This document shows, in pieces, positions 1-13,474 of a stretch of DNA of 64,000 nt. This DNA is from Coriaria nepalensis. Taxonomy: Eukaryota > Streptophyta > Magnoliopsida > Cucurbitales > Coriariaceae. Position 1 is the stretch's first letter; each line of letters begins with the position of its first letter. The DNA lies in assembly GCA_027186245.1 (NCBI GenBank), contig CP114486.1, positions 6,787,501-6,851,500 on the forward strand. The letters are read 5' to 3'. A program made the translations under genes and the position numbers. The notes beneath the pieces were generated by a model. That model did no database searches. It was not told where the DNA came from and was given only the letters and a program-made list of their open reading frames with translations.

Positions 1-200
1 ATAGGCGAATAAACGGCTTATGCGTGTCACTACATTGGATACTGAAATGTATTGTGTATTTAGATTTAAGTTGACTTTAGCTGACTGAAAGGCTTTTATT
101 TGCAATCATGAATGAGATGACATATGTGTCACTGCATTCTTCCTTATTAAATGAAACGGTGATTAAAAATGGTAATTGACTGAAAAAATACTAACAAGAT

Positions 201-1239
201 GTGTCCAGTGATGGTAGTGTATCACTTGTTCCTTTATTAGAGGACATTTCCTTCTCTGATTATGATGTAGAAATTGATTATAATACAACATCCCGTGTTA
301 CAAATCAAGGCAAAAAAATAATTAAAAAAAAGAAGTTTGCAAAGAAAGCACCATGTCCTATTGAGACTAATGCGCAGAAACGGCTGACTATGAGTTCATC
401 ATGGGATAATTTTATAGCAGATACAATGAAGGGTATGATAACGTGTATTCATTGTAAAAAGGTATTGTCGTATAAGGTAACATGGAATCCCTAGTAAGCT
501 TGCTCCCTCTAGGGTCGAGACACTTATCTGCATGTAAAGTTGGCTTTTGGGCACGACATTCATCTTAGCTGATATTGTGGATGCAATGGAGATCTTTGAT
601 AAAGAAGACGATAGTATATACTTTTTTGGTTATACTTTTTCTTGTGTCATATATTATTTATTTGTTTATCATATAATAAATATTCATTAAGTTCTTCATT
701 TTTAACATCAGGTACGGCAGAGTCTGTGGCCATATAAAAATGAAATGAATATTATTGATGTTTGTTGAACTTGTGAATTTTTTTTAATTTGATGAATTTG
801 TTGATGTTTTTTTAAAATTTGGTGAACTTTTTGATTTTTGATGATGAACTGCACAACTTGTTGTGATTGTGATGTTATGAATATATGATAGTGATGCATT
901 TTCACTTTACAGATAATTTATAAATAATAGTTATACATAAATTAGATGTTATGTTGCTCAAATTTTAATCACAATTAGTTATATTTATTTATTTATTATT
1001 ATTATTTTTTAATTTACATAAAATCTTACATAAATAATAGATATATAATTATATACATTTTACATTAAATATATACAATTAATTAATTACACATAAAAAG
1101 TAGATTAGAAAAAAAAATACACAGATATCTGATTATCCAATTCGATCTTATACAGATCGAAGATATGTCAATCCGGCCTATTACACGTACATCCTCTAAA
1201 CGATTCGTACCCGATCTGACCCGTTACATATGCCTACTC
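201..1239 (+). mobile_element. Internally deleted hAT transposon remnant (BED finger joined to hAT C-terminal dimerisation region)
   Basis: Residues about 65-92 of the reading frame at 201-494 look like a BED zinc finger of hAT transposases: a WDNF start followed by CIHCKKVLSYK. From about 497 to 620, another frame reads APSRVETLIC, SWLLG and an acidic FDKEDDSIYFF tail. This matches the end of the hAT C-terminal dimerisation domain and resembles the tail of the hAT at 52850-52950. The catalytic middle (RNase H fold) is missing, so this is a deletion derivative that cannot encode a transposase. A TAA stop interrupts the C-terminal part near 530. The 3' end may lie near 1239, where the reverse complement starts CAGAGTAGGCATATG and continues into AACGGGTCAGATCGG, typical of hAT ends. 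The 5' terminus was not found. Confidence 0.6.
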
Positions 1240-1359
1240 TGAACGGCTAGCTCCGAAGCGTAGCATCTTAAACATTTACTAAAGAAAGGGTGCTTTAACT
1301 TTATTGAAATTGCAATACATTTCCACTACAATAAAAACTTAAAAATAGTCACCCCATTT

Positions 1360-2014
1360 TAAAGGTGGCGATACGTGCTGGCATGGCCCGACCCGGCATG
1401 AGACATGGATTGTGTTGTGCCGTGCTCGGTATGGATTGTGTCATGGTGTGCCCGACACGGATTGGCCTGTATCATGCTCGTGCCCATGACTAAAAACAAG
1501 AGTACGACATGGACTCAGTAACATGCCATAAACGTGTCGTGTCGGCCCATGGGATCATGCCTGCTCATGTGCTTGTTTTGGCCTGAAGTTCAAAAGCTTG
1601 CTTTGAAAAAAATTAATTTTAAATAAAAGAAGAGTTTTAAAGTTATTAATAAAATATTAATATTATAATATATATTTTATATGTTATTAATAATTATTAT
1701 TTAGTAAATTAGACGTTAGTAATATTAATAATTAAAATTATAAATAAATTATAATAAATATTATTTAGATAAATAAGATATTGCATTAATCGACAATTTT
1801 TTAACATATAAATAATTTATGAAAAAAAAATCTTTAAGATTAAGAAGAACTTTTAAACTTATGCTTCGAACAGACTCAAAAAAACCATACTAATAAAGGA
1901 AATCTGTATCATACTATGTCAGCCCACATACCCGCATAATAAGGTGCAGCATGGCTCGACACGATTAACTCATATCATACCCATATTCATATTATATTTT
2001 TATCAAAACTTGTA
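1360..2014 (+). mobile_element. hAT-type MITE, copy A, with perfect 8-bp target duplication
   Basis: The element opens TAAAGGTGGCGATACG and is flanked by a perfect 8-bp direct repeat CCCCATTT (1352-1359 and 2015-2022). Its interior carries GC-rich runs of the gcccgacacgg kind, then an AT-rich core that begins aattaattttaaataaaag. Both parts recur in copy B at 14337-15084. It has no coding capacity. Length and 8-bp duplication fit a non-autonomous hAT. The right terminus (ends aaaacttgta) has diverged from the left. Confidence 0.75.
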
Positions 2015-2022
2015 CCCCATTT

Positions 2023-2691
2023 AAATTCCAGCTTGTGAGAGGCGTCTTCATTTTCCCCATACAAATTCTCGGCATTCAAACAGCAATTAATTATGCCTTC
2101 TTTTTGCTTCACTTTTCCCTTTTCCCTTTTCCTCCCAATTTAGATCAGAAGTCTATTTTTTATCTACGTATTGAAATATTATAAAATGTCTCTAAAATTC
2201 AATTTCAATACAAACTAATTTAATTAATTTATCCCAAAAAAAGAAAAAAGAAATGAAATTTCAATTTTCCTGTCTAATTTATATTCTCTCCACGATTTTC
2301 AATTTTAATTTTTGTGGACCTGAATTCATTTAGTGTCTGTCTAGTCACAAGGGCTTTATGGTAATTTGATTAGTAACATCCAGAAACAGAGGGGTGACGA
2401 AGGGGACGAAAAATTAAAATGAAAGCTCAAGAAACAGAGCAACGAATATTTGTTTAATTGTAGCGTACAAGGAATTCCTCACGAGTAGGTAGTACCAGAA
2501 AGATACAAATTAATCAGGTTTCTTGGTTTGATCTGTAAATGCCATTCTCCATCTAGATCAACCCCCCAGAAACAGAAACCCATCTTACAAATCACTGCAA
2601 TTCACAAAGATAATGCATGTACTGCATTCTGTAACTGAACTACCCGCCAAAGAAGATGAAGAACTAAAGTTCAAGCTCCAGCTGCTCTGCA
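2023..2691. promoter_or_regulatory. Upstream region of the GH17 gene
   Basis: No gene is seen. This is the leader and promoter side of the gene starting at 2692, with pyrimidine-rich stretches at 2095-2135. No clear TATA box was assigned. Confidence 0.3.
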
Positions 2692-5244
2692 ATGGAGGGT
2701 TCTAATCTCCCCTTCCTTACTCTGCTTCTACTCTTCAGCTTCCTCCTACTTCCCACTCTACCAGAAGGTAAAATAAAAAATCCGAACACAAACCCACTTC
2801 AAAAAATATACCAGTTAGCTCTAATTTTCATTACGATTTTTTTATTTTCTTCTCTTGCAGCTAATATAGAGCAGACTCAGAGAGATAATGAGCCGTTTGT
2901 AGGGTTCAACATCGGAACCGACGTGTCGGATCTTCTATCCCCTTCAGACTTGGTATCTTTCCTTCAAGCTCAGAAAATTACCCACATCAGAATCTACGAT
3001 GCAGACCCTATTCTGCTCAAAGCTCTAGCTCACACTAAAATCCGAGTGGTAATCAGCGTTCCAAACAACCAGCTCTTAGCGATTGGCTCGTCTAATTCAA
3101 CCGCCGCTTCTTGGATTGGGCGAAACGTCGTTTCCTACTACCCAGAAACGCTAATTTCAGGAATTTCAGTTGGAGACGAGGTTCTAACCACTATTCCCTT
3201 TTCTTCCCCTTTACTTTTACCTGCAATTGAATCGCTTTACGCTGCTCTTGTTTCTGCAAATCTTCATACCCAGATTAAGGTTTCCACCCCACATGCTTCT
3301 TCCATTATCCTCGACCCGTTTCCGCCTTCTCAATCTTTCTTCAATCAAAGTTTGGTTCAATTTGTTCTTCCCCTGCTTCAGTTTCTTTCTCGATCAGGGT
3401 CGCCTCTAATGATGAATCTGTACCCTTACTATGTCTTTATGCAAAATAAAGGGGTAGTGCCAATTGAGAATTCTCTGTTCAAGCCGTTAACACCTTCTAA
3501 AGAAATGGTCGATCCGAATACGCTGCTTCATTATACTAATGTGTTTGATGCAATGATTGATGCCGCTTACTTTTCGATGAAGAACCTTAATGTTACAGAT
3601 GTGATTGTTCTTGTTACAGAAAGTGGCTGGCCTTCTAAGGGCGATTCTAAAGAGCCTTATGCTACTATTGATAATGCAAACACATATAATTCGAATCTAA
3701 TCAAGCATGTTTTTGACCATGGTGGTACCCCATTACACCCAGAAGTCACTTCTAGTGTGTATATCTATGAATTGTTCGACGAGGATTTGAGGGCCCCGCC
3801 TGTATCCGAGGCGAACTGGGGTTTGTTTTATGGGAATTCTACACCGGCTTATTTGCTTCATTTGTCAGAAAGTGGAGGGTTTTTGGCGAATGACACCACG
3901 AATCAAACATATTGTATTGCTATGGATGGAGTTGATTCAAAGACATTGCAAGCTGCGTTGGATTGGGCTTGTGGGCCTGGTAGGGCGAATTGTTCGGAAA
4001 TACAGCCCGGAGAGGCTTGTTATAAGCCGAATGATGTGAAGAGCCATGCCTCTTATGCGTTTAATAGCTATTACCAGAAGAACGGGAAGGTTTCTGGGTC
4101 TTGTGATTTCAAGGGTGTGGCCATGATCACAACAACTGACCCAAGTAAGCTCTTTCTTATTAATTTGATTAAGTGAACATTGCTTAAGATGAAATTCTTG
4201 CACTCATCTTGTTTAGAGATTGGACCGAAAGCCTCTTTTATGATAAGATTGATTTAGCTAGACTTACTAAGTTGGATTAGTATTTGATAAGCTTGATTCA
4301 ATGTTTCTGTGCTTAGTGACTCTGATAAGATTAAATTAAGTATGGCAGTGTGGTGCTCTCTTAGCTGGATATCCCACATTTTTTTGTTTTTCTTCTTATT
4401 GTTTCTATTTCATATTTTCACCTACAATGAATCACATTTACTTAAACCCAGCAAGAAGTTAAAATCATGTGAGTAAGCTTTTTGGGATCATATTGTTTCG
4501 TAGAATCAAGTCACGATGTATTGCTATTTCTATACATAATGACTATATTTCCATTTTCCATTTTCTTTTGAATGGTTCTGCCATTGCCTCTGCAATTGCA
4601 TGTTCTGACATTGCTTCTGCAATTGCATGTTCTGACATTGAACTTGTGTCCATACATTACAAAAAAGATTCTGGACAATGTTTCTTCCAAATTGAAATGA
4701 TGTGGCATTCTTAACACTACACGTTCTTGCAACTTGGAATCCAAGAACAGAAAAAAGACTATGCAATCTACTAACAAAAACTGTGAAACCTAATACGTAC
4801 ACAAGTTTCTACTGCTTCTCTATGGTTCTTAAACCGTGGGATGGTGGGATATCTATCATCATCTTTGTTTATTTACTTATTTTCTTTTGTTTGGTCGGTG
4901 ATGTGTCGTTTTGCAGGTCATGGTAGCTGTATATTTCCTGCAAGGTAATAAGAGAGCCTGCCTTTTTGTTTTCTTGTTACCAAAGGTTTTCTGCTATAGT
5001 GGCTTTTCTTAGTAATTTGGTATCTGTAAAATTATATATATGTTTTTGCAGTAAGAAGGTGATCAACAAGACTACGGAACCCGCCAACTCTACCATAGCA
5101 AGCGGAGCAGCAAAGACTTCGATTTTTAATACTGCCTTCGGCAGCAGTCAAATAAGTGCAGTCCACAAGGCTTTGCACGTTTTTCTCGTTGTGGCTTCCT
5201 CTTCTTCACTTCTCATATTCATTCTTTCTCTGACTCCAAGTTAA
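2692..5244 (+). CDS. GPI-anchored glucan endo-1,3-beta-glucosidase (GH17 with X8/CBM43 domain)
   Basis: Beta-1,3-glucan hydrolase of the cell wall or plasmodesmata, predicted to be tethered to the outer plasma membrane by a GPI anchor. Model: exons 2692-2767, 2861-4144, 4917-4944 and 5052-5244; all introns are GT-AG and phases match, giving 526 residues. Residues 1-25 are a signal peptide. The GH17 barrel covers about 36-365. The proton-donor motif SVGDEV puts Glu132 at the active site and VTESGWPSKG puts the nucleophile at Glu279. The X8 domain (about 377-458) has the usual spaced cysteines (YCIAM, WACGPG, CYKP, GSCDFKG, HGSC). After a Ser/Thr-rich linker the protein ends in a hydrophobic tail, as a GPI signal should. 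The third exon is only 28 nt; without it the X8 domain loses its last cysteine. The domain order matches the Arabidopsis At1g11820 type. Family assignment is firm; the biological role is inferred. Confidence 0.93.
4583..4636 (+). repeat. 27-bp tandem duplication in intron 3 of the GH17 intron-exon series
   Basis: Two adjacent 27-bp copies (4583-4609 and 4610-4636) differ at one base; each contains ctgcaattgcatgttctgac. It lies in the long intron before the 28-nt exon and does not touch splice sites. Confidence 0.85.
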
Positions 5245-8200
5245 TGTTGAAAAGATCTCACGATTTTTTCTTCTTTGTGAAAAATGTAATAATTCTAGTC
5301 TGTTTCTCACTTGTTCTTATTTGATGATTCGGAAAAAATATCATATTAGATCTAATATAATAGGTCCCACTTCAACTTTAATCTGACTTGATTGTTTTGG
5401 TATACGTTACCAATGCGAGAGGATATGTTTTAGTGGGTGTCACTCTTCACCGACAGAATCGTTTAAATGGCATTTCATATGGAAAAATAGGATAAACTCT
5501 AAAAAAAATAAGTGTAATAACAATTTTAATAGACATTTAAAAAATATGAAAATGATAATAAATATTTAATTTTAAATTTTGATTATAATAAATTATAAAT
5601 TTTGTTAATAATAAATAGAATAATAATGTATATATTATATAACTATGAAAAGTTACTAAAATTTTATATTTGATATAATTTAAAGTTTTTATTTTAATTA
5701 TCTTTTTTAACTTAAATTTGATATCTTTTTAACTTAATTTAATTTATAATCCTTTATAATTCTTTTTCATTTTCACTCCGATGGCCATCAATATTCTTTT
5801 CCGTCACCTCTACTGCAAACTTCCGCCACCAACCTAAAATATTAAAGTTTTAATTACCCTTACTCACATTCAAATTTTTACTCTCCTTAATTTTCAACCC
5901 AACCACCACCGAAATCGCTATATCGGAAATCTTTCTCTCTAGACTACATGGATTTTGCGATCTAGATGGTGATTGAGTTTGCAAAAATCAAAAGATCAAA
6001 ATTAGGTTTTATAATTTCGGTTGTCCAAGGAAAGAGAGATTTCCCATGGAGCTTAATGGCGGGGGCAGAGGTGATAGAAGTTTGATGGTGGTGGTGGTCA
6101 AGTCGAAAAATTGAAAAAGAAAAAAAAAACTTTAAAATATATATAGAAGGGGAGAGAGAAAATAATAATTTTTAAAAAATATATTTTAGGTTGGCGGTAC
6201 TTGTGGTGGAGGAAGGTGGTGGTGGCCGATGGGTGGAAATGGAAAAAAAATAATAATAATAAAAAGGTTAAAAAGATTAAAAAGATCAAATTTAAATTAA
6301 GTGAGATAAATATATAAATAAAAATTTTAAAAGTTTAGAATTTTAGTCGTTATTTAATAGCAATGTGATATGCACATGACTATTTCATTCATTTTTATAA
6401 TAACTTAAACTTAAAATTAGATATTTATTATATTTTCTATATGTTTTGGGGATTTATTATTATTTATAATAAGTTTGGGGGGTTTTCCTATTTCTTAAAA
6501 GTAATAATATTTTTTTTAAGCTTAGAAATTCTACAAATGTATAAATATGTGTTGAAGTGTTAAATTTTGGATTTGAGCTTACCTTTTATTAAAAGTGAAT
6601 TAACAAGCTATTGACGCTAAAAAAATTTTATCCACATGTCGGCACATGATTGATTTATTGACTTAAAATAAATGTGAGTCGATTGTAATTAAGATTATTA
6701 ACTAAAGTAAATAGTTAAAACATCTAATTTAATTCTGACCGACCGAATAAAACTTAAATGATTTAATTCGGTTAAGTATGAGAATATCCTCAAAATAATA
6801 AGAGGTCATAAGGATTGATGAGATGACAAATAGATGACTATAGATTAAGAGTCATAAGGATCATGGTGGGAGCGATCTCAACCGTCTAGAGAAAAAACAA
6901 AATAATGTCCACCCATCCATAAAAATTCAGCCAAAATTGAAGAGTTAATGGAGAGTTTCGATCAAAATTAGCCAAAATGAAAATAAATCGACTATTTGCA
7001 ACTCACTTTAAAAAAATGGCTGAAAATTAAGGTTTTTTGAAAGCCAACATGAACCAAAAGTATTGGGAAAATCAGCTAAGCATAAGGAGTTAGTAGTTGG
7101 ACCTAGGATTCTATTACAAGTTGAGTCAAATAACCATCCACCAAAAAAGGATACTGGGGCCCATAAAATGGGTGAGTGGTGCCTGAAATGAGGGAATGTG
7201 AAGTCTACTTTGACTTATTTATGATTGAACCATAAAGTCATTTACCTAGAAATATAAGATATTGATGAAGGAAAAAGGGCATCAACCAACATCAATACAC
7301 ACCCAAAAAATCCATCATCAGACATAAAGATCCGGAAAAATTCTCTCGATATTTCGATACTTTTTTTTTATTCATCTGAAAATTATGTCTTTCCTTAAAT
7401 TCGTTCTTCGAAATTAGTAATTAGAGTACCAAGTTATTATATGGGTAATAGTCTCAATCTATTGGTCATGGACATGACACCTTCATTTCTTCTTCATTCA
7501 TTTAACTTTTCATTTATCGCTTTCATAGGAGTAGAGTTAATTTAAAGTTAGTTTATTGACATAGATTAGATATGTTGCCATTAATTTTGTCATTTTAATA
7601 TAATGCTTTTTTACTTATTCATTTATTTCCGTCTTTTAACATTTAATTTCACTTTCATTTATTACCATTTTACCTTGATAGCATTAGTTCAGTACGCTCG
7701 TCAGTAGATATGTCAAAAAAAGAGTCAGACATAAATTAATCTTAATCCTTTCACCTATTTAGAAGTCATATCAATTTTCCAAGCATGTATTTCTTTTATT
7801 TCATTTTATTTTATAGAGTGAAATTCATTTTAACTTTTTGACATGCCCGCATCACTCGTATTTTTAATCACTTTTTGCCGAAGGTTAAATCCACTAAAGC
7901 CCGATTTTAATCCCGACATTGAAATTTAAATTCCTTTAATTTTTCATATTTTTGGTATCATATTTTCGTCGTTAACATAAGAAAAATTTAAATTTTAAAA
8001 GTAATAAGTACTTCATTTTACATAATTTTCGTATAAGTTTTTCTTATATATATTACAAAATTTAAATATTACAGATAATACGTGCTTCATTAAAAAAATA
8101 TATATTCACCCTTTTTTATTTCTTTTTTATGTTGTATGGTATTTTGAAGCAAAATAGATAAAAAGAAGTCAAAAGAGGAAAAATGAAGACAGGTGAATAG

Positions 8201-8399
8201 TTGGATAACATAAATACAATAAGGAAAAGTTTGGAGATTTGAAGTATAAAAGAAGCCTAATTTTCTTTTCAATTTCAACATAGTCTTTGTTTAAAAAATA
8301 GCGTAATAAAAAAATATTTTGGCCATTAATAGGACTTATTGCAAGAAGCTCGAGACCCACCTCTAAGCTAGAAGTGCGAGACCCACCATATACATCATA
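5245..8399. other. AT-rich intergenic spacer
   Basis: No gene is supported. The region is AT-rich with short poly-A/T tracts. A possible long-terminal-inverted-repeat element lies at about 5482-6496 (see findings). The 7100-7900 stretch reads like old retroelement DNA, but I could not identify any conserved protein motif in it. Confidence 0.5.
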
Positions 8400-8726
8400 A
8401 GCAAAACCAACCGAAGCTTTCATCAAGATCCCCACAAATGAGGGAGGGGGAATGAGAACCTAACTGGAAACCATGCTCTCCCCCTATTTCAACCTGAAAG
8501 CTACAAAATCAGTAGCATAATTTGATGATCTCTTGATTAGTGGAATGGAAGAGTCAGTTAAACCCTTATTCCTTTCAAGAAACTCTATTAATGTACATGC
8601 CAATCCACCCTTACAAGATTAGAAGGATCCTTAAGCCCAAGGATTTCAGAGGCAACTCCTATAAAAATCACCTTTCTCCAACCCTTCGAAATGGCCAAAT
8701 CACAAGAAACTTTTAAGCCCAAGCTT
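8400..8726 (-). mobile_element. LINE (L1-type) remnant, 3' segment: end of RNase H-like domain
   Basis: On the minus strand this reads WALKVSCDLAISKGWRKVI, which continues the RNase H-like domain broken off at 13605. The two halves rejoin in frame as MAKA-WALK when the copia element and one AGCTT copy are removed. The lower boundary is approximate; the LINE 3' end and poly-A tail are not clear. Confidence 0.7.
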
Positions 8727-8855
8727 CTAAAAGGATACTATAGTAATTGTACATTTAGGTTTACACTATAACTAAGTATATATATTGCCTTTGTTTTATG
8801 TAATAAAATAAGTGAGATACAATAATATAAAGCTACTGTTTTCATATACTTCTTT
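8727..8855 (+). repeat. 5' LTR of the copia element
   Basis: About 129 bp, very short for a copia LTR. It aligns by eye with about 13475-13599; both contain aagtgagatacaataatata and the same terminal block. The start is defined by the AGCTT duplication. Confidence 0.7.
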
Positions 8856-11800
8856 ATAGTATTAGAGCCTCTCTTAGGCTAATGCCCTCAATACACTATG
8901 TCCGACACTGAATCTGAATCAACCCTTGGATCAAACAAACCACGCACCAACACCACGAGATCACTTGCACTAACCATGGTAGTCACACCTCCTATTGCTC
9001 TCTTACCAGTTCATCAAGTAACAAACTTTGTCTTAATCCACCTTGACGGAACAAACTACCTAACATGGCAAAATCAACTAAAGTCTATTCTTATCTCCGC
9101 TGATCTCGCTCACCATATCGATGGGTCTCTTACACCACCACAAATATTTGACCCAACTCATCTTACAATGGAATTTTTAACTCGGAGAAAATTTGATCGA
9201 TTTATATGCTCAATTATAAATGCAACTCTCTCTCCCAGTATTGCTCACCTAACTTTTAGATGTGACACCGCTCACATTCTCTGGCTCACCTTCACCGAAG
9301 AATACATGTGTCATTTCATGGCCAAACAATCTCTTCTCAGGCACCAACTACTCACGATCAAATAAGGTAACTTACCCACCACTGACCTTGTGACTCATGT
9401 CTAGAATGGTCTGCATCCCAACTACCATCACTTCATCACTACAATGGAAAATCACAATCTTTCTTCGGCATTCTCTGAGCTGTGGTCCAAACTTTTAGTT
9501 CATGAACAACGCCTCAAGCAGCATGCAATTCACACTGAAGTCGCCATCATGAGCAACATGGCAATGTTATTGCTCTACTCTCAGAACTCCCTTCAATCCA
9601 TTAATGATCGTGGTTGTGGCTGTGGTTTTGGTTGAGGTCGTAATAGCGGTAGTTGTAGCCATGGTGGTGGGGGGGGGGGGGGGGGGCAACTTCTCCTCAT
9701 CATCCGATCTCTATTATATCTGTAGGCAAGATGGTTACCTCACGTCCCAATGCAAATATCAGTACTTAAAGTCTCGAAACAACGGGTTCTCTTCTCACCC
9801 ACTCACCTCGCAACTGCCACATCATCCTCAGGTCACACACCTCTTATCCCAGGTTCTTGCCTTTCCCCTCTTTTCCCGTCGTAGATCAGCGATGCTGCTC
9901 CACATATTGCGGGATCTCATATCCTAGCAGGATCTTCCTACCTCTTACTGCACATGAGCCCGTCCTTTTATTCTCATTTGGCTCATCTAGTTTATGGGTT
10001 TATTTTAGGCCAACAAATTCCAAGGAGCCTCTCCTCTCAACAAGGTGCTTCACTGCCCTTTTCCCACTAGCAGGCCCATGCCGCCTCTTACCCAAATACA
10101 GGTTATGATTTCTCTAATTTTTCACCTTCAATTGTCTCTAGCAAGTTGCTTGACAGTGGAGCTACGTCTCACATGACGCCGGACTCAAGCATTCTTCAGC
10201 ATCCTCAACCTTATATTGGATTAGATAACGTCATCGTTTGTAATGGTAATTCTCTTCCCATAACCCATACAAGTTCTACCATTCTACCCATCTCCTCTTG
10301 TCCTTTTTATCTCAATAATGTTCTTTTCGTTCCTAGTCTTTCTCGTAATTTACTTTTTATTGGTCAACTTACTCGTGAAAATTCTTGTTTAGTTGAGTTC
10401 TCACCCTCTCATTTTATTGTGAAGGATCTTAAGTCTAGAGCTCCCCTCCTCTATGTCCTAATTATTGGCAACTTATTTTCGCTTTCCACTACTCCAACCG
10501 CCCACCTCTCATCCCGTGTCTCTGCTTCTTTGTGGCATCAGCGTCTTGGACATCCCTCAAGTCTTGTTCTTGGTCACATTAGGTCTTCGAGTCCGCATTT
10601 ATTTTCTGATTTTCTTAATATAAAACAAGCTATGTGATAGTTGTCACAAAGCTAAAGGTTGTTGTCTTCCCTTTTCTCATTGTCTCACTCGTAATACTTC
10701 TCCTTTATTTTTAATTCATTGTAATATTTAGGGTCATTCCCCTATTTTATCTTATTCCAGTTTCCACTATTTTATTACGTTTATAGATGATTACAACCGC
10801 TTCACATGGCTTTAGCCCCTCATAACAAATCAGATCCTCTCTCTTGCCTTCAACACTTTAAATATAGAGTCAAAAATTATTTCTCCACCTCCATTAAAAT
10901 CTTTCAATGTGATGGTGCTCTCAAACTCACTAAAGGTCATTTCCGTAATTTTCTTACTTCGTCTTGCATTACCTACCATATCTCATGTCCCCACACTCCC
11001 CAACAAAAGAGGTTACTGAATGTAAAAACCATCACCTCTCTAAAATGGCCATATATATTCTTCTTTCCTCTCACGCCTCTAAGTCACTTTGGTTTGATGC
11101 TTTTTCCATCTCTTCCTTTATTATCAATTGGCTACCCTCTCTCATTCTCCGCTCCAAGTCCTCTTTCGAATTGCTCTTTCAACAAAAACCTGATTATTCT
11201 CCTCTTCGTATTTTTTGCTGTAAATGTTTTCTCTTTCTTGGCTCCACGTGTTTGGATAAGTTAAGTCCGAACTTCATCCTGTTTGTTTTCATCGGTTACT
11301 CTCCCACTCACAAAAGCTTCAAGTGTCTTGATCTTATTACTTTCAAAGTCTATCTCTCCCGTCATATCCGATTTGATGAGTCTTCTTTCCCGTTTTCTTC
11401 TTATTTCTCCTATTCTCTTCCTTCTCGGCATACTCCACCTCTTTCGCCCACTTATCTCCTATATTACCCTTTAGTTCCACCCCTTATCTTTCCTCTCACC
11501 CTCAACCTAGCCCATCTCCTCCCCACCATCTCCCGCCTACTCCTACCCATCACCCCTCGGCCCATACCCCACCAAACACTCACCTCCACTTTCCTCTAAG
11601 CCTATAAATAGCCTAGAGCCCACTCACTTCTCCCCCCTCCTTCAGTTCACTCCAATCCATTTCCACTCCACCGCAACAACCCTCTTCAAATCCATTGGGC
11701 TATCCTTCCCATTGGGCCCACTACCCACTTCTACTTCCCATCCTACATGCTTCTTCCTCTTCCTCTTTTTTTCATTTTCCTTACGCCGTAACATATCCCC

Positions 11801-13474
11801 TCTGCCATAGCCTCACTTCCTAGACTGCCTGCAACTTCACCTCCACCCAATCAAACTCACCCTATGGTCACCCATCTCCTATCTAACTCGCTCCGTCTCA
11901 AACACTTCCTGGACCACATCGCCTTTACCTCTTCTACCTCCTCTCCCGACTCCGAGCCTAGTTCCTTTATTGTGGCGAATCGGTTTCTAATCTGGAAAAA
12001 GACTATGAGTGATGAAATACATGCTCTTAACTCCAATGGCACTTGGACACTCTATGATCTTCCTCCCCAGACTAATCTTGTTTGTTGTAAGTGGGTTTAT
12101 CGCATCAAACGCTATTCGGATTGCTTCATTCTTTGCGACAAAGCCCGACTTATTGCCAAAGGCTACCATCAATCGTAAGGAATTGATTACTCTAATACAT
12201 TTAGCCCGATTATTAAACTTATAATGGCACTCAGAATTCTCTATATTACTATCTCTGCCAAGTGTAGTGTGTGTCAAATAGATGTTGATAATCCGTTTCT
12301 GCATGGTATCCTTGATGAAGAAGTGTATATGGCTCAACCACCCGTTTTTATCGATCCTCGACATTCTCATCGAGTCTGCTACCTTCGTAAAGCCTTATAC
12401 GGGCTCCAGCAGGCACCCCGTGCTTGGTTATACTGGCTCACTCATTGACTTAATGAACTTGGTTTCACTGACTCTCGATCTTACTATTCCATGTTCATTT
12501 GAAAACGTGGGGATGAAATCATTTACATTCTCATCTACGCGAATGATATCCTGCTTATCGGGACTGATTCACGCGCTGTCTCAAGCCACATAAAGGACCT
12601 CCATCTCTCGTTTCACCTCAAATACCTAGGCTTCATCTGTTACTTTATGAGCATAAAGGATATCCCCACACCGTCCGATCTACTTCTTTCCCAATCTGGT
12701 TATATTATGGATCTCCTCCAGTGAACCGGGCTCATGAACTCAAAACCTCTTCCTACTTTGGCTATCATTAGCCAACAGCTCTCAAAGTTCTCGTGTAACC
12801 CACTCCCATACTCGTCTCTTTATTGTAGTGTTGTGGGTGCTCTACAATATGCGATGATCACTTGCCTGGATATCTAATTCTTGGTAAATAAAGTTGCTCA
12901 GTTTCTTCATTCCCCGATTGAAGCACATTGGAGCTGTGAAACACATTCTTCAGTACTTGAATGACTTGACCTAACCAAATCGCCATCCCTCACTCTCGAG
13001 GCATTTTTTCATGCAGATTGGGTAGGTTGTCCCGATGATCGCCATTCAACAACTGGGTATTACATCTATCTTGGCTGCAACCTTATTAGCTAGATCTCCA
13101 AGAAACAACAAACAATAACACAATCCATCACAAAGTTTGAATATCTTGCAGTCACACTAGCCGCGACAGAACTAAGATGGCTCACTTTTCTTCTCATTGA
13201 ACTCCATGTTCTCATTGTCTCCACTCCTACTCTTAGGAGTGATAATGTAGGTGCCACATACCTTGTTGCAAATCCAGTTTTCCATGCCCGTACCAAACAT
13301 ATTGAAATTGATGTCCACTTTGTCCAAGATCTTATGTCCAACTGTTTACTGTCTATTCGCCATCTTCCTACAGTTGAATAAGTTGTCGATGCTCTCACCC
13401 AAAATCTATCATGTGCAAGGTTTCAATTTCTATGTTCTAAGCTTACCATACATTCCCTGATTTCGCTTGAGAGA

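Noticed and set aside
2692..4176. Uninterrupted 494-codon reading of the GH17 gene
   Set aside because: It reads through intron 1 and into intron 2, adding unrelated residues after the signal peptide and losing the X8 end and GPI tail; the spliced model is better.
6098..6289. Phe-rich 63-codon minus-strand frame
   Set aside because: Low-complexity translation of A-rich DNA.
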